This document shows positions 61,920 to 64,000 of a stretch of 64,000 bases of DNA, one piece after another (within the stretch, counting starts at the first letter, position 1; each line of letters opens with the position of its first letter). Location of the stretch: the NCBI GenBank assembly GCA_940671915.1, contig CALNVZ010000649.1, positions 3,264,012 to 3,328,011 on the forward strand, read 5' to 3'. Origin of the DNA: Paracentrotus lividus (Eukaryota > Echinodermata > Echinoidea > Camarodonta > Echinidae). Below the pieces are notes generated by a model that did no database searches, was not told the DNA's origin, and saw nothing but the letters and a program-made list of their open reading frames with translations. The position numbers were made by a program, and so were the translations under genes.

Positions 61920-64000
61920 CAACTGTAAAAGGTCAATCACTAAATTCCTCCCCATTTAGAAACACATTCATCAGCACCTATAAACTACCTGTCGCTTAAT
62001 AATTCATTGTGACCGTTCCAATTATCAATCTCGGCCGTGCTTGTTTACTTTCACACCGAGCAAACGACCCATCGTCCTGTTCCCGATCTGAAGCGAGAAA
62101 ACGACCCGTTGGTACTTATGCTGAGGTGACGTGTGTACGCCCAGTTGATTCAGGTGTCACTTTTGCAAGTTATTGATTGGAACTCGTAAATTTCTGCTCT
62201 AGCGTTGACAGAAATAACCATTGGTAACTGTTTATAGAATCCATGCTTTCCCATATTGAAAAGTGTGCATTTATGTCAAGAATACATACATGTAAATCTG
62301 TCTGTATGTGTTATTAATTGATCATTAGTTTTTGATATGGGCATATTGATGTTGTGTTGCCAGCAGTATATTCAGTGAATTTTGCGCAACAATTGCAATG
62401 CACACTGTCACTGGTGACACAAAGTGATTTACATTTATGAGCTTGAATTTTACCTTAAAAATATCCTGTTTTTCAAAACATAAACTTGAATTTATGTAAC
62501 ACTTGCTGTTTGTTGATCACATACAGTATATGACTCCAATTGAAACAGTAAATTTATACCATACATGTTAATTGACAGTACAAGTTAACACATGTAATAA
62601 GCAACAGTTTATTTTGATAAAACTGTGGTACTGGTAATTACACAGATCATGCCTCAGGATAGTACCATCAATATGATATCACTTGACATAAAACTAGAAA
62701 AGTAAATTGTAATAACTCAAAATGAAATTATTTCTAACAAACAATATTGCTCCTAATTCTAATAAGTTATGGCGATAATTGTCTTCTATAAGAGATGGAC
62801 ACGTTTCATATGAAGAAAATAAAATCATAATTTAGAAAATAATTGAGTTTATGAACAATGCCATTTGCATTCCAAATTGTCAATATTTGTAGATTTGATT
62901 TTGATGAATGGCTGTATTTGATAGTCGTGACAAATTTTATGACAAGTGCTTGAATATTAGGAGTCCTCCTATAATCATCTTTCATTAAAGTGCTAGGAAT
63001 ATTTCTTCAACAAATATTCAACAAAGGTATGATTTTATCACAGTGAAAAAAAAAATGTATTTGGATTTTTGAAGGCTATTCTTCAGCCTGATAGCATTAC
63101 TGAATATTGTTTTGCATTTACATCCTACATGTATGAGAAATTAAGTGTCTTTTATGGTTTCCGGGGGGGGGGGGGGGTGGTTTTTTTGGGCACCTATAAT
63201 TATCTTTCATTTAAGCGCTACTATTATTTCTTAATCAAATACTCAACAAATACGTGTATATACATTTGTAACCACATCACTGTGAAAAAATAAATTTTGG
63301 GATTTTTTAGTGCTATTCTTTAGCCTGGAAGCATTACCTAATGTTGTTTTTCATTACACCATATGAGAAAATTAAGGTCTCCTTTATGATTTACGGGGGC
63401 TCTTTTTTAAATTTAAGGGGCAAATCACCCTGTGCCCCCGTGTATTTTTTTTCTTTAATGCAATAGGCTGGCAAAAGAGCCTTAGCTATCTTTCATAAAA
63501 TCAATGTTCATCCAGCTCTCGGCAAATGAAATATAAAACTGGAAAAAGGTGATTCAAAGGTTGGGGGGGGGGGGTTACTCTTATCTTTTGAGCATTGGGA
63601 AGGCCTAGTATTATTGCTTTTATCTAAAGTGCACAATAAACATCGCCTCATCTCGGTCATTGTGATACTTGAGTGATTTCTGTTTTGATTGGTTTCCAGA
63701 TTTCCAATCTCAATGTCCCAGTTGAAATAAATTGAAATAAAGGGAAAATATCATCCAATTGTCTTGCTCATTTGCCTGTCTCCTCTCTCATCTTTCTCAC
63801 TCGTTACATCAACACATTGTACATTCATCACTCAATCTTCCCCATTACGTTCTTTCTAGACAAGGTTGCTGAGTATCTCTTTGCTGTCTCGTCCTTCCTT
63901 CTTGAAATCTCTTGCCCGCTCGTACTTCTCTTTTCTCCTCTATCATCCTGTGCTTTTTCATGCTCTCCCTTTTACTCGTTTATCCATCTGTACTGTTTTG
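61920..64000. other. stretch without recognised exons
   Basis: AT-rich sequence with poly-G at about 63164-63178 and 63564-63574. The blocks at about 62985-63180 and 63205-63440 look like diverged duplicates (GTGAAAAAA, TTTTTGGATTTTTGAAGGCTATTCTTCAGCCTG-type order, then a G run). The last 250 bases are TC-rich. No gene is supported. Confidence 0.4.

Noticed and set aside
1-64000. CRISPR arrays, bacterial operons, riboswitches or Shine-Dalgarno sites
   Set aside because: The window is eukaryotic; the tandem repeats lack the constant-repeat and unique-spacer pattern of CRISPR.

Overview
This is a gene-poor, AT-rich eukaryotic window. Evidence for a eukaryote: spliceosomal signals, signal-peptide exons with GTAAGT donors, a CR1/L2-type LINE tail, Tc1-like and many small inverted-repeat transposons, a DIRS-type retroelement, long microsatellites, and frequent palindromic TACATGTACA runs. 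My inference is a marine invertebrate, most likely an echinoderm such as a sea urchin; this is a guess from style, not a database match. A 21-base N run (37455-37475) shows it comes from an assembly.

Left part (1-11.2 kb): an ATC/GAT-rich tract that on the minus strand reads as a possible acidic C-terminal exon; one clear gene at 3158-4468 (+), an intronless 436-residue coiled-coil protein preceded by a 5'UTR splice acceptor; then microsatellites and small MITEs.

Middle (11.5-47.7 kb): a split plus-strand gene. A signal-peptide exon (11564-11660) joins in phase 1 to a Cys-rich 150-bp exon (26231-26380) whose six-cysteine spacing resembles the ectodomain of NPDC1 (neural proliferation, differentiation and control protein 1; the C. 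elegans relative is CAB-1). Just upstream of the Cys-rich exon lies a truncated tandem copy of its beginning with its own 3' splice site. A second phase-1 signal-peptide exon (47592-47676) has a similar Ala-Ile-Glu..Thr end and may be an alternative promoter or the start of a paralogue. Later exons were not found. The first intron (about 14.6 kb) is packed with transposons: a 5'-truncated CR1/L2 LINE, a 1.9-kb Tc1-like element with a nested MITE, a foldback element nested in a MITE whose second copy nearby is an empty site, and several other MITEs. The 26.9-47.5 kb stretch holds tandem duplications, including a repeat with ATGAATATTCAT palindromes, the assembly-gap repeat and a Sleeping Beauty-like non-autonomous element.

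Right part (47.7-64 kb): an eight-copy, about 175-bp tandem array (51.4-52.8 kb), nested MITEs, and a 6.3-kb element (55609-61919) of higher GC. This element has inverted terminal repeats and a 93-bp internal region that is the reverse complement of the joined right and left outer ends, the hallmark of DIRS-like tyrosine-recombinase retrotransposons. Its interior has no intact ORF and contains an array of about 30 ATCGAT sites. The last 2 kb show no gene.
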